A DNA stretch of 11,325 nucleotides from Pelagophyceae sp. CCMP2097 (lineage: Eukaryota; Sar; Pelagophyceae): contig MU657799.1 of NCBI GenBank assembly GCA_026770575.1, forward strand, positions 2,979 through 14,303, given 5' to 3'. A program made the position numbers and the translations under genes. The notes under the pieces are model-generated. The model saw only the letters and a program-made list of their open reading frames with translations, ran no database searches and was not told the origin of the DNA. Positions 1 to 6,115 of this stretch are shown one piece after another (the stretch's first letter is position 1; each line of letters opens with the position of its first letter).

Positions 1-1
1 G

Positions 2-292
2 GTGCGCAGTCAACAAGCCCATGCGCAGACGCCCGTCGATTTTCCGCATGGTGCGTCGACTCTAGCGGAATCGGCGTTTTGGGTACTTGTGTTCGAGTTC
101 GTACCCACCCGCGATGCGCTGTCGCGGCCGGTTCCGGGCGCTGCCGGATTGGTTGCGGACGCCTGCGCGCAGTTCTCGCCGGTTGCCGGCGCGTGGCGGG
201 TCCCGCAAGGGCCCGAACGCATGCTCCTCACGCGCCTTCCGATGCCACGTCGCTGCTGCCCAAGGGGTAGCCACAACGCAAAACAAAGTTAG
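2..292 (+). CDS. Possible C-terminal part of a coding region at the window edge, unrecognised
   Basis: A frame is open from the first bases of the window to a TAG at 290-292, about 96 codons. From roughly base 100 on, most third codon positions are G or C, the same bias as in the UROD exons, and the residue mix (VFEFVPTRDALSRP, then VADACAQFSPVAGAWR) looks protein-like. However, the segment is GC-rich, other frames on both strands are also open, and no motif or family is recognised. The start would lie outside the window. It could equally be non-coding GC-rich sequence or a captured gene fragment like those further along. Confidence 0.25.
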   Translation: MRSQQAHAQTPVDFPHGASTLAESAFWVLVFEFVPTRDALSRPVPGAAGLVADACAQFSPVAGAWRVPQGPERMLLTRLPMPRRCCPRGSHNAKQS

Positions 293-416
293 GGCCGGCC
301 CTGCGGGACCAAGGCGCGTCGATAGGGCCATTCAGCGCCTCATTCCGACGAGAACTGACCGATATCATTGACCCCTCCATAAGACAACGACGTCGTCTCC
401 AAAATATGCAGATCAG

Positions 417-483
417 TTCGATAGGATATGAGTTTGATCTTGTCCGATGGATACGATAGGATATGAATTCGATAGGGTATCAC
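417..483. repeat. 17-bp degenerate minisatellite, four units
   Basis: Four consecutive units of 17, 17, 17 and 16 bp start at 417, 434, 451 and 468. Units 1, 3 and 4 share the core CGATAGGATATGA (last copy CGATAGGGTATCA); unit 2 is strongly diverged but keeps the phase. The array lies directly left of the first TIR element. No coding sense was found here. Confidence 0.6.
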
Positions 484-576
484 TTTGAGCTGAAGCTCTC
501 TATTAGACAGCTTCACTTTTTTCAAGCTACTTTCAAGTTGCTTTCAAGTTGCTTTCAAAGTCTGCATTTGCGTGTA

Positions 577-960
577 CTGGGCGCTCAGCCATTTTCCCAG
601 TTTGCACCTCGCGGGAAACCCTTTTAATTTTCGTAGTACGACTTCTGTGGTCGGGAAATATTTTAAAATTTATGGACTTTTTCAATATTTCCAAAACGTC
701 ACTCAATAATTTAAATACGGCAATTTCGTGTGAAAATCAAGAGATTTGACTCTATGTCATGTGAAAATCAAGGTTATTGCTTCCATTTCAGCTGAAATGG
801 AGGTCAGAATCTACGATTTTTGGCGGGAAGTCTGATCTTTTGGTGTTGCGGTTCAGCCTTCGGGATTTTCGTACTTTCTGATTTTCCCCTTTATTTTTTT
901 CCGTTTTCGATTTTTGGCGCAGGTATTTTGGCGGTTCGGGAAAATGGCTGAGCCCCCCAG
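577..960. mobile_element. Nested AT-rich MITE with TA target duplication
   Basis: The left end reads CTGGGCGCTCAGCCATTTTC from 577 and the right end is its reverse complement with one indel (CTGGGGGGCTCAGCCATTTT read inward from 960). TA flanks both sides (575-576 and 961-962). The 384-bp body is AT-rich with no credible coding frame. It contains a perfect 20-bp palindrome at 782-801, two copies of TGTGAAAATCAAG (729 and 760) and two of CGATTTTTGGCG (816 and 908). It interrupts element 1, so it inserted later. The TA duplication suggests Tc1/mariner-type mobilisation; the family is inferred from the duplication only. Confidence 0.75.
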
Positions 961-997
961 TAAAGCTGCTTGAAATTAGCTAACTTTCAAGCTCATC

Positions 998-1060
998 TTG
1001 AAAGTTAGCTACTTTCAAGCAGCTTGATAAGCTTGAAAGTTAGCTACTTTCAAGCAGCTT
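998..1060. repeat. Subterminal direct and inverted repeats of element 1
   Basis: Two copies of a 28-bp unit start at 998 and 1033 (35-bp period). Each unit is itself nearly a hairpin, with arms CTTGAAAGT and ACTTTCAAG around TAGCT. Further CAAGCTGCTT-type copies continue to about 1075, and related units follow the left end (513-560). Dense subterminal repeats of this kind usually serve as transposase binding sites in TIR transposons; here that role is inferred. Confidence 0.6.
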
Positions 1061-1144
1061 TCAAGCTGCTTTTAAAGCGCGGAAATGCATTTAAAGTGCG
1101 GAAGGAGTTCGTTGGATGAGCGTTGAGCGAACGTTAGATGAGCG

Positions 1145-1375
1145 TTAACCCGGCGCGGGCGGGCGGCGCGGGCGCGGGCGCGGCGCGGGCGCGCCGCGCG
1201 GGCGCGCCGCGCGGAGGTGGCGGGGCGCGGCCTCTGGCGGGCGGGGCGGCGACGATGGTGCCCGCGCCTCCGTCGAGGCGCGGGCCGGTCGCGGGGCCGA
1301 CGTGCCCCGTCCCGCGCGCCATGTCACCTGGGTGGCCGAAGGAAGGCGCCCTTAACGCCGCTTCGCGCTCACGTT
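1145..1375. other. GC-rich core of element 1, possible captured sequence
   Basis: This block changes abruptly from AT-rich repeat DNA to very GC-rich sequence. Its first 75 bp are almost pure alternating G/C runs, including two tandem copies of GGCGCGCCGCGCG. A minus-strand frame (about 1340 down to 1200) has mostly G/C third positions and a plausible residue mix (GHPGDMARGTGHVGPATG), but other frames are open too, so coding origin is uncertain. By position it matches the GC-rich cores of the elements at 4431-5152 and 5611-6305. Confidence 0.35.
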
Positions 1376-1383
1376 GAAGCGAC

Positions 1384-1438
1384 AAAAGATATGTTGAAAA
1401 AGTAGCTTGAAAAGTAGCTTGAAAAAAGTGAACTTGTC
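1384..1438. repeat. Extra internal copy of a transposon right end
   Basis: The sequence AAAAAGTGAACTTGTC followed by TA (1439-1440) is a complete right terminus lying 167 bp inside element 1. It matches the terminus of the element at 4431-5152 (AAGTGAACTTGTC then TA) better than that of its host. No matching left end is present between 960 and 1384. It may be the scar of a nested or recombined relative, or an internal duplication. Confidence 0.5.
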
Positions 1439-1446
1439 TAATTCCA

Positions 1447-1549
1447 TCATCGAGCCTGAAGGATCTGAGCGCGCTGGGCGCATCGGCGTCAGCAGGAGAT
1501 GCGCATAGCACAGTCGGCTTGGTTCTTGCTCGTTAAAGCGTTTTAGGCG
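1447..1549. repeat. Right-hand module shared with the second TA element (copy 1)
   Basis: From the sequence CATCGAGCCTGAAGGATCTG onward this segment aligns to 5002-5105, clearly alike through the region containing GCACAGTCGGCTTGG. It is the only internal part the two elements share beyond their tips, and it sits at the same place, just inside the right end. It could be a relic of an autonomous parent's terminal region. Confidence 0.6.
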
Positions 1550-1605
1550 ACGTTATGCAAAGTGATAGGTCAGCTTGAAAGTAGCTTGAAAAAAGTGAAG
1601 CTGTC

Positions 1606-1848
1606 TATTGGTCTAATTAAATCCTGCCCCCTCTTGTGCTTCAAAGGAGGATTTCGTTTTTGGCGATTCTCAGAAAAGTCGGGAACAGTCCTCAACTTCC
1701 CGGCTACAGCACGCGCCCCACCCAAGGCGAATCGGAGGCCCCTCGCGGGATCGAGCGGGTCCGTAGGCATTTGCGTAGTTTGGTAAGAACATTTTGCAAG
1801 GGGTACGTTCCCTTGGTGAGATACGCCTCCAACTTTGACCCTTTGCAC
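1606..1848. other. Intergenic stretch, nothing recognised
   Basis: This stretch holds no credible gene. Small inverted repeats occur at about 1679-1703 (GTCGGGAA and TTCCCGGC) and about 1797-1815 (CAAGGG and CCCTTG). Open frames here are short and lack coding bias. Confidence 0.4.
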
Positions 1849-1969
1849 CGTAACTCGTCAGCGCGGGAGTATAAGCTGTACCCATCTAGGCCAAGATGGT
1901 AGCTATGAGCATAACGAGCATAACTGCTTATAATGGGTACACATTATACTCGCGCGCTGGCGAGTTACG
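1849..1969. repeat. Foldback with 37-bp arms
   Basis: The left arm at 1849-1885 (starting CGTAACTCG, ending GTACCCAT) is the reverse complement of 1933-1969 with four mismatches. The 47-nt spacer contains two copies of GAGCATAAC. It could be a small foldback element, a cruciform-forming site or a transcribed hairpin. No target duplication was convincing. Confidence 0.7.
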
Positions 1970-2367
1970 ATCTTCGAGACGCTTCTAGGAATCTATAGAA
2001 TAATTCCTATGAGAAAACCCGCTCGAGATAGGAAGGAAGGGTCTCTCCAAGCAATTTTGGGCTGTGAAGCGTTGAAGTGCCGGCACGGTGGGGCGCCTCG
2101 GGTCTCTTTCCCCCCTCGACAGTCCGATGATGAGATAAGGCGTGTACTTGAGACGTAAACTTCAGGCGGCGGCGGCGGCCACCGCGGCGGTCGCGTCGGC
2201 CTTCCTGGGCTGTTTCGCATACTTGCCGCGTCTCGCTTCTGCCGTAATACCGTCGATGAGGCTGGCGCTCTCCTTCAAGACAGAGAGCCGTGAACATGAG
2301 CTTGTCGCGCTTCACGCGGTCGCCTAGGGTATCTTTTGAGGCGCGCCGGGAAACCGCTCGCGACTCC
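1970..2367. other. Intergenic stretch, nothing recognised
   Basis: No gene is supported here. A short GGC-rich run lies at about 2165-2200. The open frames on both strands lack a consistent codon bias or motifs. Confidence 0.35.
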
Positions 2368-2691
2368 GTTTGCAATGTTGTGGCGGTCCAGAGTTTTCAA
2401 ACATTCCCCCAGACGCAGGCGGTCGCGGATGCATGCGAATCGCATTTTTATGCGGTTCATCAGAGCGCGGATGCTCTCGAACGCGTCTTCGCAAAATAGC
2501 CCGAGGGTGCGCCAGCACCGCACAAACCGCGGCACCTCGAACTCGACTATGTGCGTCTTGATCTGGCGGTTCGCGACGAGCTGGCGCAGCTGCCGCGGCA
2601 CAGACTCGCACAGACCGCAGAGCGTCTCGTTTTCGTCGTTGGTAAGCACGCGGCATGCGCGCGCGAGGTGTATAAGCTCGTTTGAAGTGGT
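2368..2691 (-). pseudogene. Decayed fragment of a transposon-encoded protein (C-terminal part)
   Basis: On the minus strand a frame runs from a stop at 2692-2694 down to about 2368 and gives a coherent, protein-like stretch of about 108 residues. It contains IKTHIVEFEVPRFV, then RTLGLFCEDAFESIRALMNR, then MRFACIRDRLRL. I recall a similar layout (K-H-x-hydrophobic-x-H-x-V-P, then L-G-x-F-x-E-x-x-x-E-S-I-H-A, then R-F-x-x-I-R) near the C-termini of transposon-associated proteins in several eukaryotes, but I cannot name the family with certainty. The His usual after ESI is Arg here. There is no ATG, an in-frame TGA sits upstream, and after about 2368 the frame loses protein character, so it is a broken fragment rather than a gene. 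Confidence 0.4.
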
Positions 2692-2958
2692 TCAAGAACA
2701 ACCCTTTTTCTGAATCCTTGTAATTTCTCAAACGAAATCCGCTTTTTAGAGGCTTTGAAACCGCTGTGCTCAGGCTCCTTTTTCGAGATGCGCGGTCTCC
2801 GCGCCGGTCGTTTGCGCGCTGGGCCCTCCCGGGCCCTTCAGGTCGTTCATGGCGCCGCTCAACGGGTCTATGGGACGCGCATGCGCGGCGCGCCACGCGC
2901 ATTCATAAAAGTGCCCCTTTCGGGGGGGAACCTGGGGCAACCTTTTGGTAATTACACA
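2692..2958. other. Intergenic stretch, nothing recognised
   Basis: This stretch holds several overlapping open frames without bias or motif; none is convincing as a gene. Confidence 0.35.
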
Positions 2959-2992
2959 CCACAAAATGATCCGTTCAACGGATCAGTTGTGG
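2959..2992. repeat. Compact 34-bp inverted repeat
   Basis: CCACAA (2959-2964) pairs with TTGTGG (2987-2992), and inside it TGATCCGTT (2967-2975) pairs perfectly with AACGGATCA (2977-2985) around a single C. The two stems are separated by a 2/1 internal bulge. It may be a protein-binding palindrome or a cruciform site; function unknown. Confidence 0.65.
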
Positions 2993-3068
2993 CAGCCTAC
3001 ACTTAGGGGTCGAGTTAACCTCCGCCAAACCTAACACAAAAAAGCTTTTATCAAATGTATTTTAAAAG

Positions 3069-3769
3069 CGATTATCGGACCCATCACGGTTCGGTACCGT
3101 GATGAGGCCTTTGGGCATATCTCCCGACACACGCGCCGGATTCGGGCCGCGAGGGGGGGGCGTTCGAAAGCCCTTGGTGCTCTTTACAAGCCTGGAGCAG
3201 GAGCGGGGTTGTTTAACGGCGCGTTCGACGGTATAGCTCGTCGAAGTGCGCGATTTCAGCTTGGCGTGTTCGGCGTGTTCGGCCTCTTTTATCGATGCTT
3301 CTGGCCCGCGGGCAACCGCGGGTGGGCCCCTGGAGGCGACCGGGCCGGCCCGGGCCGCTCTCGGTGGCCAAACTCTTCGGAGACGGGCGCGCACGTCTTT
3401 CGATGGAAACGTCTCGAGCCGAATCGAGGCCGTCCCGGCCGCCATTTCGGACGTGGACGGCCTGGGCCTCGCGCCGTACCTGCTGCAGCCTCTGTGGCCT
3501 TTGTCGGCGCATGGCGCGGCCGAAGAGGACGTGCGGCGACGGCGCGCGGGCAGGAACGTCGACGTCTTTCCGTCTTTCCGTTGTTTTGGGTCCCAGATCG
3601 CCTCGCTACCATCGATTTGGTGCAGAGCTCTCAGCATTGAGTCTGTCTGGCTTCTAGTCGCTACCAAACCGCTAGTCGGCCCTCTACGCAGCCCCTTACC
3701 ATAAAAATGCCCTAAAATACTCTCAAAATACCTTGTTTTCCTATTGTAGCCATGTTTTGCGATAGGAAG
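3069..3769 (+). repeat. Left arm of a 0.7-kb inverted repeat flanking the UROD region
   Basis: This segment aligns, inverted, to 8302-9023 over nearly its whole length, with scattered substitutions and small indels; identity is high (by eye well above three-quarters in the core 3085-3700). The outer end starts CGATTATCGGACCC and the inner end finishes GCGATAGGAAG; both recur in the other arm. Several frames are open. The one from about 3246 to 3590 has mostly G/C third positions and includes NVSSRIEAVPAAISDVDG, so it may descend from coding sequence. However, the arms differ by amino-acid-changing substitutions and an extended G-run at about 3150, so present coding is doubtful. GTATTTTAAAAGC at the outer edge and a related sequence near the inner edge hint that each arm may be a TIR element in its own right. 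Confidence 0.8.
3082..3104. repeat. Terminal hairpin of the left arm
   Basis: CATCACGGT (3082-3090) and ACCGTGATG (3096-3104) form a perfect 9-bp stem with loop TCGGT. The equivalent place in the right arm (8988-9010) keeps the hairpin despite sequence changes. Confidence 0.6.
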
Positions 3770-4016
3770 GTCCACAGGCCGAAAAAGGAGACAGAGCTCC
3801 TGATATTAGTTGGGTTTTCTCGAGAAACATCTCGAATTCTTGACCGCACTCGCTTCGCCCCCGCACGGCGATCCCACATACAAGCTTGGGGCCGCGCCCT
3901 TGCCGCGAGGGGTCACCCAACGGCCATGCAAATTTTAACCCCGGCCGGTGAGTAGAGCCTGCAATCTGCCTGTGTCAATTGCCGAGCGATGCACGCCCTC
4001 CAACTCTGCCCCAGTG
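3770..4016. other. Intergenic stretch, nothing recognised
   Basis: No gene is supported. The stretch holds the 12-bp palindrome TTTCTCGAGAAA (3816-3827) and then moderately GC-rich unique sequence leading into the twin hairpin repeats. Confidence 0.35.
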
Positions 4017-4098
4017 GCCAAAGTGCTGAACCTCGAGAGCGGTATCCACGCTCAACATAGGTGCAAATGGATACCGGCCCCGAGGTCACGCATTTGGC
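4017..4098. repeat. Two-stem hairpin repeat, copy 1
   Basis: The inner stem CGGTATCCA (4040-4048) pairs with TGGATACCG (4068-4076) around a 19-nt loop. The outer stem GCCAAAGTGC (4017-4026) pairs with GCATTTGGC (4090-4098) with one bulge. Copy 2 starts 149 bp downstream and repeats the same layout with nearly the same loop. Whether it is a DNA site or a transcribed structure is unknown. Confidence 0.65.
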
Positions 4099-4165
4099 GC
4101 CTCCCGGCGCCGGCAATGCGCAAAAAGTGGTCGACGCGCTTGAAAGCACCCAGGTGCGTCTCAGT

Positions 4166-4249
4166 GGCAAAGTGCCGCACCTCGGCAGCGGTATCCACGC
4201 TCAACATAGGTACGAATGGATACCGTGTCCGATTTGCGGCACTTTGGCC
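4166..4249. repeat. Two-stem hairpin repeat, copy 2
   Basis: The inner stem is identical to copy 1 (4189-4197 with 4217-4225), and the loop differs at two or three bases. The outer stem AAAGTGCCGCA (from 4169) pairs with TGCGGCACTTT (from 4235), longer and more perfect than in copy 1, with a 9/10-nt internal loop between stems. The outer-stem bases differ between copies but complementarity is kept. Confidence 0.7.
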
Positions 4250-4430
4250 CTCCTGCCATCAGCGGAAATCATTGGCCATCCTCCGCCATATTTCCAGGTC
4301 GCCCCCCCTTCGTAATGGACTTAAAGACCCCGTTTTAGATTTAACAACATCAAAAATTGCCTTTATTGGCCTCTCCTAATCCCGTGTTTTTTTGCATGTG
4401 GTCTCGTTTTTGTTCATTAGATCTACATTA
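4250..4430. other. Intergenic stretch, nothing recognised
   Basis: Moderately AT-rich sequence leads to the left end of the next element. TTAGATCTACATTAGAC just outside that end resembles the doubled TTAGAC-like sequence beyond the right ends of both TA elements. Confidence 0.3.
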
Positions 4431-4447
4431 GACAAGTTCATTATTCC

Positions 4448-4565
4448 AACTGGTTTTAAAACTGGTTTGAAACCCGTGTAATTGCGTCGAACTGGTTGGA
4501 AACAGGTTGGAAACGCCAGATTTCCAACCAGCAGTTCTAGAACTGAGGTTTCAAATTGGTTAGAA
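4448..4565. repeat. Subterminal ACTGGTTTGAAAC-type repeats of element 2
   Basis: Degenerate copies of an ACTGGTT-(T/G)-(T/G)-AAAC unit occur at about 4449, 4461, 4490 and 4503, and a diverged copy at about 4555. An inverted copy (GTTTGAAACTGGTTG) lies just inside the right end at about 5121. Their position matches that of the different repeats in element 1. Confidence 0.55.
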
Positions 4566-4659
4566 ACTCGTGCAATTGTGTTTGATGACCTTGCACAACA
4601 GGTAAAGAAGAAGTTGAACTGACGTCTTTTTGCTACCTCGCCCGCGCGCGGGCGTGCGC

Positions 4660-4975
4660 TCGTGTCCATTCGGCGCTGGACGCGAGCTCGCCGGCGCGCG
4701 CCGCGCGCTGCGGCACGCCGATCCGCGCGGCGACGCAGCACGCGCCGCGTCCCTGTGCTTCGCCCGCGGCGCGCGCGGGGCCATCGCGGCCGCGCTCGCG
4801 GCGCTGCCCCCCGACATCCCGACGCCGTAGGCGCACTTCGTCCACCTCGCCCCCTCGCGGCGCGGGCGCGGCGCGTCGACGCCGCGCTCGCCGCGGGCAC
4901 TGCAGCGCAGCGGGCGCTGTACGACGCGCTCCCCGCGCGCAGTTCGACCGTTACCTCGCCGTTAAATGCAAATTT
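4660..4975 (+). pseudogene. Decayed coding fragment carried inside element 2
   Basis: From about 4678 the frame reading GRELAGARRALRHADPRGD to DIPTP has G or C at nearly every third position, the host-exon pattern, then meets a TAG at 4828-4830. The same frame continues sensibly as AHFVHLAPSR. A different frame then takes over (ARRVDAALAAGTAAQRALYD), and a third gives AQFDRYLAV near 4948. The bias and residue mix suggest one original protein segment broken by a stop and at least two single-base shifts. The protein is not recognised. The sharp composition change at both sides and its place between transposon ends indicate captured host sequence; that is inference. Confidence 0.45.
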
Positions 4976-5001
4976 ATAACGCCATTAAGTTATATTTTCC
5001 T

Positions 5002-5105
5002 TCATCGAGCCTGGCGGATCTGAGCGCGCAGGGCACATCGGCCGGTGAAGTTGATGCGCGCAGCACAGTTGGCTTGGCTCAAACTCGATAAAGTGTTTTC
5101 AAACT
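5002..5105. repeat. Right-hand module shared with element 1 (copy 2)
   Basis: CATCGAGCCTGGCGGATCTG starts this copy and GCACAGTTGGCTTGG lies within it. It aligns with 1447-1549 and sits in the same position just inside the right end. Confidence 0.6.
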
Positions 5106-5218
5106 ATCGCCTGAACCCGAGTTTGAAACTGGTTGTAAAAAGTGAACTTGTCTATTCCTCACTGGTCTAAAGGGAGACAGATTTCCCGCCTTTAAGGCAG
5201 TTGGTCCCTGGGATTTCC

Positions 5219-5317
5219 TTTGGCGCGACTGGCGGGCGCCGCGGGCGCTCAGCCGAGGCGATGCTGCGTGCGCTCATGGACCACCTCGGGCTCGACGCGC
5301 CGCAGCAAAGAGTTTGG
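5219..5317 (+). pseudogene. Short coding-like fragment, unrecognised
   Basis: A frame through this segment gives SAEAMLRALMDHLGLDAPQQ, in which almost every codon from 5252 to 5305 ends in G or C. It is followed by GTTTG and then GTGCGCG, which looks like the GTGCG splice donors of the UROD gene, and by a stop at 5327-5329. It may be an exon or exon piece. No start, partner exon or family is visible, so it is best treated as a gene remnant lying between two mobile elements. Confidence 0.3.
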
Positions 5318-5396
5318 TGCGCGCGCCCCTGAGTCGCGAGAGACTCTCTGCGGGAGTCTGCGTTATTTTGCGCTCTTCAGAGTTCGGCTTCTGGTG

Positions 5397-5477
5397 GGCC
5401 AACTTGTGGCCTGAGAGGCGATAAACCGAGTCCACCTAGGTCCTGGCCATTATCGCCCCTCAGGCCACAAGTTGGGC
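5397..5477. repeat. Foldback with 28-bp arms
   Basis: The arm 5397-5424 (containing CAACTTGTGGCCTGAG) is the reverse complement of 5450-5477 with two mismatches, around a 25-nt loop with CCTAGG near its centre. It could be a very small foldback element, a cruciform or a transcribed hairpin. A shorter hairpin (AGACTC and GAGTCT) lies just upstream at 5341-5359. Confidence 0.7.
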
Positions 5478-5867
5478 GGGTCTGTGGCGCGCCAGACGCG
5501 GCAGACGCACCTAAAAAACATCAAAAAGCTGGAAAGCTCCCTTAGCCGAGGCGGTCGAACCATAAATAAATCTATTTTATTCAGCACCCGCAGCTTAACG
5601 GATTCCCTAAGAGCCTGATTAAACGGATTTTTTTGCGGTATAAAGATTGCGGTCTGCGGCCTTGCGGACTTCCAACGGACTTAAATTACACCGCAAAACT
5701 TTTTTCCCTCAGCAACCTTTTTCCCTATCAAAAGAAGTTGAAAAGAAAAAACAAGGAAACAAGGATAAAAAGCATAGAGGCTTCATTGGTTATGGGCTCC
5801 TTCATGTTGGTGTTGGGCCCTTGTTGACCGTGGCGGCGGCCATGGAGCCTCTTGGCGCTGCCGGCGG

Positions 5868-6115
5868 CTACGCGCGGTCGTGCGGGGCGTCGCGCGTCCG
5901 CGCGGACCCGGCGAGCAAGGCGGCGTCGATGCGACAGGTGTCGGCGGCGGCGCGCGCCGTCGCTCGCGTCGCCGTCGCTCGCGTTGCCGCCGTCCGCGTT
6001 GCCGCCGTCTGCGCCGAGGCGCGCGTCGTCCGCGCCGAGGCGCGCGCCGCCGCTCGAGTCGCCGCTCATGTCGTCGCCGACCGCCGCGTTGCCGCCGGCC
6101 AAGTGGCGCGCTTCG
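5868..6115 (-). pseudogene. Captured 3' end of a host gene inside the Harbinger-like element
   Basis: Read on the minus strand from about 6115, the frame gives EAEARHLAGGNAAVGDDMSG and then a Gly/Asp/Asn/Ala-rich repeat, with G or C at nearly every third position. Near 5945 a one-base shift is needed. The new frame gives ADTCRIDAALLAGSARTRD, again almost entirely G/C-ending codons, and stops at a TAG (complement of 5868-5870). The bias stops at that codon. This looks like the C-terminal end of a real gene with its stop, damaged by one indel. It is unrelated to transposition; the acidic low-complexity region suggests a disordered linker. No family is recognised. Confidence 0.5.
5959..6045. repeat. 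Codon-phased GC-rich minisatellite
   Basis: Five units of 15, 18, 15, 18 and 21 bp start at 5959, 5974, 5992, 6007 and 6025, each beginning GTC and built on GCTCGCGTTGCC or GCGCCGAGGCGCGC. Every unit length is a multiple of three, consistent with expansion while the sequence was still protein-coding on the minus strand. Confidence 0.6.

Larger units (their letters stand above)
506..1605. mobile_element. Non-autonomous TIR DNA transposon, TA-flanked (element 1)
   Basis: The element begins GACAGCTTCACTTTTTTCAA at 506 and ends with its reverse complement at 1605; the inverted repeat is perfect for 32 bp (506-537 and 1574-1605). Each end is bounded by TA (504-505 and 1606-1607), the target duplication typical of Tc1/mariner-type and some other TIR transposons. 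Inside lie AT-rich repeats of a CAAGCTACTTTCAAG type, a GC-rich core (about 1145-1375), an extra copy of a terminus at 1421-1438 and a right-hand module shared with the element at 4431-5152. There is no transposase frame, so it would need enzyme from elsewhere. The motif TGGTCTAA just outside the right end also recurs beyond the other element, so the true termini may lie slightly further out. Confidence 0.75.
4431..5152. mobile_element. Non-autonomous TIR DNA transposon, TA-flanked (element 2)
   Basis: The left end GACAAGTTCA (4431) is mirrored by TGAACTTGTC ending at 5152. The inverted repeat is perfect for 10 bp and then degrades over a further 20-25 bp. TA flanks both ends (4429-4430 and 5153-5154). 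It shares tip sequence GACA-(A/G)-(G/C)-TTCA and the right-hand module with element 1, so the two are one family. Its subterminal repeats differ, being an ACTGGTTTGAAAC type (4448-4565) instead of a CAAGCTACTTTC type. The core 4640-4975 is GC-rich and reads as a decayed gene fragment. No transposase frame is present. Confidence 0.7.

Noticed and set aside
417..1075. CRISPR array from the spaced short repeats
   Set aside because: Repeats are degenerate, lack uniform unique spacers and lie at the ends of eukaryotic TIR elements; no cas genes are present.
2142..2327. Small secreted or membrane protein with an Ala-rich leader
   Set aside because: The frame has no ATG, the Ala run comes from a GGC/GCG repeat, and the rest has no bias or motif.
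2324..2902. 192-codon minus-strand frame overlapping the transposon fragment
   Set aside because: It has no bias or motif and is a shadow of the neighbouring frame, which has the protein-like content.
3948..4379. 143-codon frame over the twin hairpins
   Set aside because: The two repeat copies fall in different reading frames, third-position bias is absent, and the sequence constraint follows the stems rather than codons.
5550..5575. tRNA gene suggested by GGTTCGACC on the minus strand
   Set aside because: The bases around the loop cannot form a T-stem, and no acceptor stem or A box is found nearby.
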